Below are positions 1 to 5,258 of a stretch of 7,745 bases of DNA, one piece after another (the stretch's first letter is position 1; each line of letters opens with the position of its first letter). The translations under genes and the position numbers were made by a program. Under the pieces are notes generated by a model, which saw only the letters and a program-made list of their open reading frames with translations, was not told the origin of the DNA and searched no databases. This stretch comes from JAXIHJ01 sp034189755 (GTDB lineage Bacteria; Planctomycetota; Phycisphaerae; SM23-33), in assembly GCA_034189755.1 (NCBI GenBank), contig JAXIHJ010000126.1, positions 1 to 7,745 on the forward strand, given 5' to 3'.

Positions 1-6
1 TCCACG

Positions 7-39
7 CCCGCCTACCTCTTGCGGAGCAAGGCCGGCAGG
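7..39. repeat. REP-like imperfect hairpin in non-coding DNA
   Basis: The outer stem CCCGCC (7-12) pairs with GGCAGG (34-39), allowing one G-T pair. An inner stem CTTGC (18-22) pairs with GCAAG (26-30) around a GGA loop, with a small unpaired internal loop between the two stems. No T-run follows on either strand, so it does not look like an intrinsic terminator. The form resembles the short GC-rich extragenic palindromes dispersed in many environmental bacterial genomes. The structure is read directly; the REP label is inference. Confidence 0.45.
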
Positions 40-62
40 AATTACACGAATTTCACAAATTC
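36..62 (-). repeat. Three tandem degenerate 9-nt units (nAATTyGTG)
   Basis: Read on the minus strand from 62 to 36, the sequence is GAATTTGTG, AAATTCGTG, TAATTCCTG: three adjacent 9-nt units sharing an AATTy core. Bases 48-62 also form a perfect inverted repeat, GAATTT-CAC-AAATTC. An A-rich tract (63-79) lies directly beside it. The local composition is far more AT-rich than the genes around it. It could be part of a dispersed intergenic repeat or a protein-binding site; the window alone cannot decide. Confidence 0.4.
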
Positions 63-102
63 AAAAAAAAGAAGAAAATCGTCCACGCTTGCCCGCCGTA
101 GT

Positions 103-116
103 CCCGGCGCGCCGGG
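103..116. repeat. 14-bp perfect GC palindrome
   Basis: CCCGGCGCGCCGGG is a perfect palindrome. The flanks 91-102 and 117-126 can pair only in part, so it may be the core of a decayed longer hairpin. It sits about 75 bp upstream of the pentapeptide-channel start codon, close enough to lie near its promoter, though no operator function is shown. Confidence 0.4.
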
Positions 117-180
117 GTCGAGGGGCTGTTTGCTTCTCGCCGTTCGGTGCATGTGGTAGGATTGTACTTATATTGGCGAA

Positions 181-185
181 AGGGG
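181..185 (+). promoter_or_regulatory. Ribosome binding site of the pentapeptide-channel gene
   Basis: AGGGG lies 6 nt before the ATG at 192. This decides the start: an in-frame ATG at 147 would add 15 residues (MHVVGLYLYWRKGKY) but has no comparable purine-rich site. A TATATT at 169-174 resembles a -10 box but is too close to the start codon and lacks a convincing -35, so no promoter is called here. Confidence 0.7.
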
Positions 186-191
186 AAATAC

Positions 192-1349
192 ATGAGCAAA
201 GCGGAAGATTGGATGTTCCCATTCAAGCCCGGCGACAGGTGCAACATCGAGCAATACAAGATGCTCCAGCGATGCTCGAAAAACAAGGATATCACAGAGT
301 GGAACGAGTGGCACGATGCCAATCTCAAAGAAGCAATTTGGCTGGCAGGCGCGAGGCTTCAAAGGTTTAACCTGCAAGGCGCGGACCTTTGGAAAGCCAA
401 CCTGCAAGACGCGGAGCTTCAGGAGGCCAATCTGCAAGACGCGAAGCTTATAGGTGCTAACCTGCAAGGCGCGGATCTTCAGGAGGCCAATCTGCAAGGC
501 GCGAAGCTTTCGAATGCCAATCTGCAAGGCGCGAAACTTTACAGGGCCAACCTGCGAGACGCGAATCTTCCGAGGGCCAACCTGCAAGGCACGGATCTTT
601 ACGAGGCCAACCTGCGAGACGCGAAGCTTCAGGATGCCAACCTGCAAGGCACGGATCTTTACGAGGCCAACCTGCGAGACGCGAAGCTTCGGAGGGCCAA
701 CCTGCAAGGCGCGAAGCTTTCGTATGCCGAGCTGCAAGGCACAGATTTCGGAAAGGCCATACTCGGTGGCGAGACATTAATCTCGGATTGCCTAGTGGAC
801 AAGGAAACGGACTTCACCAGCGTCGGTCTGGACATCGCTCGCGTAGAGCCGGGTTTGAAGCAACTGTTGAAATACAACATCCGGCGCAGACGCTGGCGAA
901 AGTGGTACAGAGACGGCGCGTGGTGGAAACAGATTCTGAAAAGAGTATTTATCCAGCCGTTCTGGGAGATGTCGGATTACGGCCTCCGCACTGGCCGGAT
1001 TCTGTTGTGCTTCTGGGATCTCGCGGCCCTATTTGCCGTTGTCTATTGCTGCTGGCCGGGTTGTCTTATGGTCAAAGATAAGGTCGGCGACATACAAAGT
1101 CCGTTGCACGCGTTTTATTTCTCCTTTGTTACGATGACGACGCTGGGCTTCGGCGACATTCACGCGAATCCGGCCAGTTGGCAGGGACAGGTACTCTTGA
1201 TGGTTCAGGTTCTGCTCGGCTACGTGCTGCTTGCTGCGTTGGTAACGCGTTTCGCCGTGCTCTTTACAGCCGGCGGCCCGGCGGGGAAGTTCGCGGATGA
1301 AAAGGGGCAAGCCGCCGGGGACATTGCAATAGCGATGCGGGCGGTCTAG
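192..1349 (+). CDS. Pentapeptide-repeat protein fused to a two-TM potassium-channel pore
   Basis: A 385-residue protein in two parts. Residues about 43-210 are pentapeptide repeats of A(N/D/K)LQx type (ANLQG, ADLQE, AKLYR), a family that folds into a right-handed quadrilateral beta-helix. A strongly basic, Trp-rich linker follows (about N229-R251, including RRRRWRKW). Then come TM1 (about 270-290), a pore helix with the potassium selectivity filter TLGFGD (T317-D322), and TM2 (about 334-357), matching the Ion_trans_2 type. The basic linker before TM1 fits a cytoplasmic N-terminus by the positive-inside rule. The likely role is a tetrameric potassium-selective channel with the solenoid as a cytoplasmic sensing or scaffolding domain; gating ligand and partners are unknown. 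There is no signal peptide and no voltage sensor. The channel-fold call is firm; the physiological role is not. The SGNH gene follows after 9 nt, so the two may be cotranscribed. Confidence 0.9.
   Translation: MSKAEDWMFPFKPGDRCNIEQYKMLQRCSKNKDITEWNEWHDANLKEAIWLAGARLQRFNLQGADLWKANLQDAELQEANLQDAKLIGANLQGADLQEANLQGAKLSNANLQGAKLYRANLRDANLPRANLQGTDLYEANLRDAKLQDANLQGTDLYEANLRDAKLRRANLQGAKLSYAELQGTDFGKAILGGETLISDCLVDKETDFTSVGLDIARVEPGLKQLLKYNIRRRRWRKWYRDGAWWKQILKRVFIQPFWEMSDYGLRTGRILLCFWDLAALFAVVYCCWPGCLMVKDKVGDIQSPLHAFYFSFVTMTTLGFGDIHANPASWQGQVLLMVQVLLGYVLLAALVTRFAVLFTAGGPAGKFADEKGQAAGDIAIAMRAV
318..745 (+). repeat. Tandem 15/30-nt coding repeats (pentapeptide array)
   Basis: The DNA repeats with a 15-nt (five-codon) period and a stronger 30-nt period built on GCCAACCTGCAAGGCGCG followed by an AAGCTT- or GATCTT-like end. 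The array codes for the beta-helix of the channel fusion. Units vary mainly at the codons just before GCCAA, the positions expected to be outward-facing or tolerant. Its regularity keeps all frames free of stops over several hundred bases, which creates false open frames on both strands. Confidence 0.9.
576..690 (+). repeat. 55-bp exact direct repeat within the pentapeptide array
   Basis: Bases 576-630 and 636-690 are identical over 55 bp at a 60-bp offset, which is four pentapeptides (20 residues, one full helical coil). Neighbouring units are more diverged, so this pair looks like the most recent duplication in the array. Because the offset is a multiple of 15, gain or loss of the unit would keep the frame and the beta-helix register. 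Confidence 0.9.
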
Positions 1350-1358
1350 AATCCTGCG

Positions 1359-2465
1359 ATGCCGGATTCGTCACAAACCGTCGAGCAGCAGGATAAAAAG
1401 CGGCCTCGCTCGCTTGGCCGAAGAATTCTGCGGATAGCCCTGATGCTGCTGTACATCCTGATCCTGCTGGAGCTGGGCAGCCGGAGCTACTGGACAATCA
1501 AGCACGGCATGCCGTTTTTCAGCCGGCTGGACGACTGGTACGGCATGTTCTACACGGAGCTGAACGACTCCGGCGTCCGGCAGGCCGACCTTCGCGCCGG
1601 CGACGAGCGGTTCGACGTGCTATTTCTGGGCGCCAGCGCATTGGACCGCATCCACCGCGGCGCAGCCGACGAGATTTCGGCCGGCCTTTCAGCCGCGACC
1701 GGCCGGGACGTGCGGATATTCAATCTGGCCCGCCCGGCGCTTTCCACGCGCGACAGCCTTATCAAATACTCCCGCCTGCTGGCCGACAAACGATTCGACC
1801 TGGTCGTGGTCTATCACGGCATAAACGATACGCGGCTGAACAACTGCCCGGCGGACCGGTTTCGCGACGACTACACGCACGCCGGCTGGTATGCCAAGCT
1901 AAAGCGGCTGGAGGCCAACAAGCACCTGCTGGCCTTCTGGACGCTGCCCTATACCGTGGAGTACATGGCCATCAACGCCGCGAGCGGGCGAGGGTTCCGG
2001 CAATACGTGCCTCGCCACCGGCCTAACAAGGCCTGGCTGGCACACGGCGGCGATATCAAGACCGCGCAGCCGTTTGGGCAAAACCTGCAAGAGATTATCC
2101 AAATCGCCCAAGGCCGCGGCGAGCCGGTGCTGCTGATGAGCTTCGCGTGGTATGTTCCCGCCGACTATTCACTGGAGAAGTTCAAGGCCAGGCAGCTCGA
2201 CTACGTCCTGCACGCCTCGCCGCTGGAGGTGTGGGGCATCGCAGCCAACGTAACCGAGGGCCTGCGGGTACATAACGGCGTCATCCGGGAGGCAGCCGGC
2301 CGGTTCGACAACGTTATATTCGTGGACCTCGAACGCGCTGTTCCCAAGCGGGGCGAGTTCTTTGACGACGTCTGCCACCTGTCGGATAAGGGCAAGAAGC
2401 TGGCGACAGCAAAATTCCTGTCGGAGGTTGCGGATTTTTTGCGCAGCCGCACCGCGTCGAAGTGA
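1359..2465 (+). CDS. Membrane-anchored SGNH/GDSL hydrolase-like protein
   Basis: A 368-residue protein. After a basic N-terminus there is one hydrophobic helix (about 23-40) acting as an uncleaved anchor, so the catalytic domain should face the periplasm or exterior. SGNH blocks are visible: FLGAS with Ser93 as the nucleophile (block I), GIND with Asn156 (block III) and D337-V-C-H340-L as the DxxH dyad (block V). The block II glycine region is altered (NLARPALS, 122-129). Family members are esterases or O-acyltransferases acting on lipids and polysaccharides; the substrate here is unknown. Proteins of this kind are, from memory, common neighbours of carbamoyltransferase/SxtJ/DUF5989 genes. 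It starts 9 nt after the channel gene without a clear Shine-Dalgarno site, and its stop codon abuts the stop of the opposing DUF5989 gene. The fold is fairly sure; the reaction is not. Confidence 0.8.
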   Translation: MPDSSQTVEQQDKKRPRSLGRRILRIALMLLYILILLELGSRSYWTIKHGMPFFSRLDDWYGMFYTELNDSGVRQADLRAGDERFDVLFLGASALDRIHRGAADEISAGLSAATGRDVRIFNLARPALSTRDSLIKYSRLLADKRFDLVVVYHGINDTRLNNCPADRFRDDYTHAGWYAKLKRLEANKHLLAFWTLPYTVEYMAINAASGRGFRQYVPRHRPNKAWLAHGGDIKTAQPFGQNLQEIIQIAQGRGEPVLLMSFAWYVPADYSLEKFKARQLDYVLHASPLEVWGIAANVTEGLRVHNGVIREAAGRFDNVIFVDLERAVPKRGEFFDDVCHLSDKGKKLATAKFLSEVADFLRSRTASK

Positions 2466-2681
2466 TTAAAACAGGGCGTAGATGAACGGCCCCGCGCCGG
2501 TGCTGGAGAGCACCACCGCCAGGCCTACCAGCAGCATGATCAGCAGTATCGGCGCCAGCCACCACTTCTTATTGTGCCTGAGGAAGTCCCAGAACTCGCG
2601 CACCAGCCCTGTCCGCTGCCCGCTCGCGGCTGCCTGAAACTCGCCGGCCTCATTATCTTCCTGTCTGGCGTGCTCGTTCAC
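2466..2681 (-). CDS. DUF5989 family small membrane protein
   Basis: A 71-residue protein. Residues 1-25 are polar. The family signature follows: REFWDFLRHNKKWW (28-41), then one membrane helix (about 42-60), then the C-terminal GPFIYALF. This layout is typical of DUF5989, small proteins encoded next to SxtJ and NodU/SxtI-type carbamoyltransferases; I infer correspondence to SxtK. The start is a GTG with GGAG (2692-2689) seven bases upstream. A longer in-frame reading from a TTG at 2726 has no such site and adds a non-conserved stretch. It lies 51 nt after the SxtJ stop in the same operon, and its stop touches the stop of the convergent SGNH gene. Its molecular function is unknown; a membrane subunit or adaptor for the carbamoyltransferase is an inference. 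Confidence 0.85.
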   Translation of the reverse strand: MNEHARQEDNEAGEFQAAASGQRTGLVREFWDFLRHNKKWWLAPILLIMLLVGLAVVLSSTGAGPFIYALF

Positions 2682-2688
2682 AGTTTTT

Positions 2689-2692
2689 CTCC
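2689..2692 (-). promoter_or_regulatory. Shine-Dalgarno site fixing the DUF5989 GTG start
   Basis: On the minus strand GGAG is followed by seven bases (AAAAACT) and then GTG at 2681. It is the clearest Shine-Dalgarno site in the minus-strand operon. It suggests the last gene has its own ribosome entry across the 51-nt gap instead of being translated by strict coupling. Confidence 0.7.
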
Positions 2693-2732
2693 GGCGGCAT
2701 GATAGCAACTTGGGCGGGCCTTTCAAGATGAA

Positions 2733-3179
2733 TCAAAACTGGCGGAAGTACCGCCCGGCCGGCGGGTGCGGGTCGCGCGGGGACCAGTAGCTGTCGGCGT
2801 CCGGCTCGAACCGGCGGTGCAGAACGTCCCGGCCTATCAGGCGAAAGACAAGCGCAACCGGCGTGAATACGAGATAGAAAATCGCAAACAGGATTACGTG
2901 CGACAGGACAAAGCCGATCGGAAAGGCGACGGCGTTCAGCCCGACGTACAGAGGCCAAAGCGCCTTGGGCAGCAGCAGCGACGCCAGCAGGCACGCTCCG
3001 CCGGTAATCCAGCCGACGACGGCCGTCTGCTGTGCCGCCGTTGGAGAAAGCGGCACGCCGAACAGCGAGCGGCGAAACATCGCCCACGCCGCCAGGACCG
3101 ACAGCACCGCCGCCGCGACTACGCCGAAGGTGCGAAGCTGCCTTGCCGAAGGTTTCCAGTCAATTGCCAGTAAGGCCAT
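2733..3179 (-). CDS. sxtJ: SxtJ family membrane protein
   Basis: A 148-residue integral membrane protein. Hydrophobic segments lie at about 15-35, 52-71, 76-92 and 93-115. The polar C-terminal tail carries the family-like motif SYWSPRDPHPPAGRYFRQF (130-148). SxtJ proteins were named from saxitoxin clusters, where the gene sits beside the carbamoyltransferase sxtI, but they occur widely next to NodU-type carbamoyltransferases. The biochemical role is not established; a membrane partner that presents or positions the substrate is an inference. The ATG lies 2 nt after the carbamoyltransferase stop, with only a weak GGA before it, so translational coupling is likely. The same frame stays open upstream of this ATG, inside the carbamoyltransferase gene, but that extension is an overlap artefact: the hydrophobic protein begins at MALLAIDWKPS. 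The symbol is given by family; function in toxin synthesis is not implied. Confidence 0.85.
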   Translation of the reverse strand: MALLAIDWKPSARQLRTFGVVAAAVLSVLAAWAMFRRSLFGVPLSPTAAQQTAVVGWITGGACLLASLLLPKALWPLYVGLNAVAFPIGFVLSHVILFAIFYLVFTPVALVFRLIGRDVLHRRFEPDADSYWSPRDPHPPAGRYFRQF

Positions 3180-3181
3180 TT

Positions 3182-5026
3182 TTAATCCAAATCGAACTGC
3201 TCCAGGTATTCGTCGATTTCGTGCTGCTTCGCCTGCGGCTGGCGGTCCTTGCGGAGTACGAAATTTTCCATCACCAGCACGTCCATGTTCGTGGCCATAA
3301 AGCAGCGATACGCGTTTTCCGGCGTGCAGACAATCGGCTCGCCGCGAATGTTGAAACTGGTGTTGATGATCATCGGGCAGCCGGTCTTGGCGTAAAAGCG
3401 TTTCAGCAGCCGGTAATATCGCCCGTGGCGTTCGGGGTCCACGGTCTGCACGCGCGCCGAGCAGTCGACGTGCGTAACAGCCGGCACCTTCGACCGCACG
3501 ACCTTCAGAAGCCGATCGACGCCCTTCAAGCCCTCGGCTTCGCCGGTGTTGTCGAGTAGTTTGGCCTGGCTTACCGGCGCGACCAGCAGCATGTAGGGGC
3601 TGTCCTCGTTTTCTCGCATACCGAACCACTCATGCGCTCGTTCGCGGAGCACGCTGGGCGCGAACGGCCGAAACGACTCGCGGAACTTTATCTTCAGGTT
3701 CATCACGCTCTGCATCTTCGGCGAACGGGCATCGCCCAGGATCGACCGGTTGCCCAGCGCCCTTGGCCCGAACTCCATCCGCCCGTGCATGTGGCCGACG
3801 ACCTTTTCAGAGGCAATGTCATCCGCGATTACATCCAGCAGCTTTTCTTCGTCTTCGTGGTACTCGTACGCCGCGGCGACGCCGTCGAGGAAGCGGCGAA
3901 TCTGCTCGTTTGAGAACGTTGGACCCAGCAGCGAGCCGCTCTGGAGGTCGTGCACGCCGTCGGCCTGCCGCTCGTTATCGAGCAGTTGATACCACACCAG
4001 AAGCGCCGCCCCCAATGCGCCGCCGGCGTCGCCGGCAGCCGGCTGGATCCAGATGTTCTCGAACGCCCCGTCCCGCAGCGCCTTGCCGTTGGCTACGCAG
4101 TTCAGGGCCACACCGCCGGCCAGGACGAGATTTTTCATCTTCGTTTCGGACGCCACGTGCCGCACCGCCCGCAGGACGATTTCTTCGGTAACGGCCTGTA
4201 TGGAGGCGGCTATGTCCATTTCCCGCTGCGTCAGCAGCGTTTCGGGCCGGCGCGGCGGTCCGTCGAGGAGCCTGTCCATCTTCCGGCTTGTCATCGTCAG
4301 GCCCTGACAGTAATTGAAATAGCTCATGTCCATGCGGAACGAGCCGTCGGGTTTCAGGTCGAGAATCTCCCGCATGATTGCGTCGGCGTACTTCGGCTCG
4401 CCGTAGGGCGCCAGGCCCATCAGCTTGTACTCGCCGCTGTTGACCTTGAAGCCGGTGAAATACGTAAAGGCCGAATACAGCAGTCCGAGCGAATGTGGGA
4501 ATCGCAGCTCGTGCGAAAGCTCGATGCGGTTGGCCCTGCCGACGCCGTAGCTGGCTGTATCCCACTCGCCCGCGCCGTCCATCGTGAGGATAGCTGCCTC
4601 GGCGAACGGCGATGGAAAAAACGCGCCGGCTGCGTGTGATTCGTGATGGTTGGTAAAGACGTATCGGCCCTTGTACTTGTGGTGCAGCCCCTTGTCCATT
4701 TCTCGCGGCAGGTGCAGCTTCTGGCGCAGCCACAGCGGCATCGCCTTGAGAAAACTGCCGAAGCCCGCCGGCGCGTAGGCCAGGTAGGTCTCCAGCAGGC
4801 GCTCGAATTTCGCCAGCGGCTTGTCGTAGAAGGCGACGTGGTCAAGTTGGTCCGGGCCGATGCCCGCCTCGGCGAGGCAGTACTCGATTGCATGCTGCGG
4901 GAAACGGTAATCGTGTTTTTTGCGGCTGAAACGTTCTTCTTGCGCAGCGGCGACGGCCTCACCGTCGCACACAAGCGCCGCCGCCGAATCATGATAAAAA
5001 GCCGAGATGCCGAGGATATATGTCAT
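3182..5026 (-). CDS. O-carbamoyltransferase, NodU/CmcH/SxtI family
   Basis: A 614-residue, full-length member of the family that moves a carbamoyl group from carbamoyl phosphate, through carbamoyl-adenylate, to a hydroxyl of a sugar or natural product. The N-terminal Kae1-like domain shows ILGISAFYHDSAAAL (4-18) with a His12-Asp13 pair, NHHESHA with H127 and H131, and D150 in MDGAGE; by comparison with TobZ, H127, H131 and D150 should bind iron. GGVALNCVAN (304-313) and GDAGGALGA with D333 follow. The C-terminal YrdC-like domain has GRMEFGPRALGNRSI (415-429), KFRESFRPFAPSV (447-459) and NTSFNIRGEP (555-564). There are no membrane helices, so it is cytosolic or peripheral. It is first in an operon with SxtJ and DUF5989, behind a predicted promoter with a roughly 20-nt leader. 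No strong Shine-Dalgarno site is seen, only GGA against the ATG. The acceptor cannot be told from sequence. Confidence 0.93.
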   Translation of the reverse strand: MTYILGISAFYHDSAAALVCDGEAVAAAQEERFSRKKHDYRFPQHAIEYCLAEAGIGPDQLDHVAFYDKPLAKFERLLETYLAYAPAGFGSFLKAMPLWLRQKLHLPREMDKGLHHKYKGRYVFTNHHESHAAGAFFPSPFAEAAILTMDGAGEWDTASYGVGRANRIELSHELRFPHSLGLLYSAFTYFTGFKVNSGEYKLMGLAPYGEPKYADAIMREILDLKPDGSFRMDMSYFNYCQGLTMTSRKMDRLLDGPPRRPETLLTQREMDIAASIQAVTEEIVLRAVRHVASETKMKNLVLAGGVALNCVANGKALRDGAFENIWIQPAAGDAGGALGAALLVWYQLLDNERQADGVHDLQSGSLLGPTFSNEQIRRFLDGVAAAYEYHEDEEKLLDVIADDIASEKVVGHMHGRMEFGPRALGNRSILGDARSPKMQSVMNLKIKFRESFRPFAPSVLRERAHEWFGMRENEDSPYMLLVAPVSQAKLLDNTGEAEGLKGVDRLLKVVRSKVPAVTHVDCSARVQTVDPERHGRYYRLLKRFYAKTGCPMIINTSFNIRGEPIVCTPENAYRCFMATNMDVLVMENFVLRKDRQPQAKQHEIDEYLEQFDLD

Positions 5027-5053
5027 TCCGAAACGCCGTGGTACTACGGCGGC

Positions 5054-5082
5054 ATTCTAACATCAGCCGGCGGTCTTGGCAA
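5054..5082 (-). promoter_or_regulatory. Candidate sigma70-like promoter for the carbamoyltransferase operon
   Basis: On the minus strand TTGCCA (5082-5077) and TAGAAT (5059-5054) are separated by exactly 17 nt; each matches the consensus at five of six positions. Transcription would begin near 5047, leaving a leader of about 20 nt before the ATG at 5026. This is a sequence match only. Confidence 0.5.
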
Positions 5083-5121
5083 AGTCCTCGAACCTGCGTG
5101 CTCCCTGTTGTGCAAATGGGG

Positions 5122-5150
5122 TTGTCGATCGGCGACTAAGGCCTTATAAC
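5122..5150 (+). promoter_or_regulatory. Candidate sigma70-like promoter for the GH38 gene
   Basis: TTGTCG (5122-5127) and TATAAC (5145-5150) are 17 nt apart, matching four and five of six consensus bases. A 10-bp palindrome TAAGGCCTTA (5137-5146) overlaps the left edge of the -10 box and could be an operator. The implied leader is about 100 nt (about 5157-5258), with no recognisable riboswitch. Together with the opposing promoter it makes a back-to-back divergent control region with about 40 bp between the two -35 boxes. Confidence 0.45.
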
Positions 5151-5258
5151 AAGCTGCGCAACTGCGGAGTGTTTGCGGTGGTAGGGGGCCTGGCTGCAAG
5201 AGGTGCCGTGACCAGCCGAGAATACTTCGGCGATTGGCGAAACGATAAGGCTAAGAAC

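Noticed and set aside
48..80. Intrinsic terminator made from the inverted repeat and A/T tract
   Set aside because: On the minus strand the T-run comes before the hairpin, and on the plus strand the hairpin is followed by A, not T.
147..191. Upstream in-frame start for the pentapeptide-channel protein
   Set aside because: AGGGG is placed correctly for the ATG at 192, and the extra 15 residues look like translated leader.
168..737. Long minus-strand open frame of repeated LRALQVG-like units
   Set aside because: It is the complement of the pentapeptide array; the 15-nt period keeps other frames open. The plus-strand protein has a ribosome site and a recognisable channel domain.
318..745. CRISPR-like regular spacing
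   Set aside because: The units are contiguous, in frame with a five-codon period, and have no unique spacers.
2682..2726. Longer DUF5989 reading from a TTG at 2726
   Set aside because: There is no ribosome site, and the GTG at 2681 has GGAG at ideal spacing.
3180..3629. In-frame upstream extension of the SxtJ protein
   Set aside because: It lies wholly inside the carbamoyltransferase gene in another frame; the ATG at 3179 gives a protein beginning as expected for the family.
3950..4639. 229-residue plus-strand open frame opposite the carbamoyltransferase
   Set aside because: It is antisense to conserved carbamoyltransferase motifs and arises from high GC content; its translation shows no family features.
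2466..5026. Saxitoxin biosynthesis cluster
   Set aside because: Only the carbamoyltransferase/SxtJ/DUF5989 families are shared; no polyketide, amidinotransferase or oxygenase genes of that pathway are in the window.
5076..5258. 61-residue N-terminal extension of the GH38 protein
   Set aside because: It would cover the predicted promoters and precedes the conserved MKQVYLLVSQHFD start, which has its own AAGG site.
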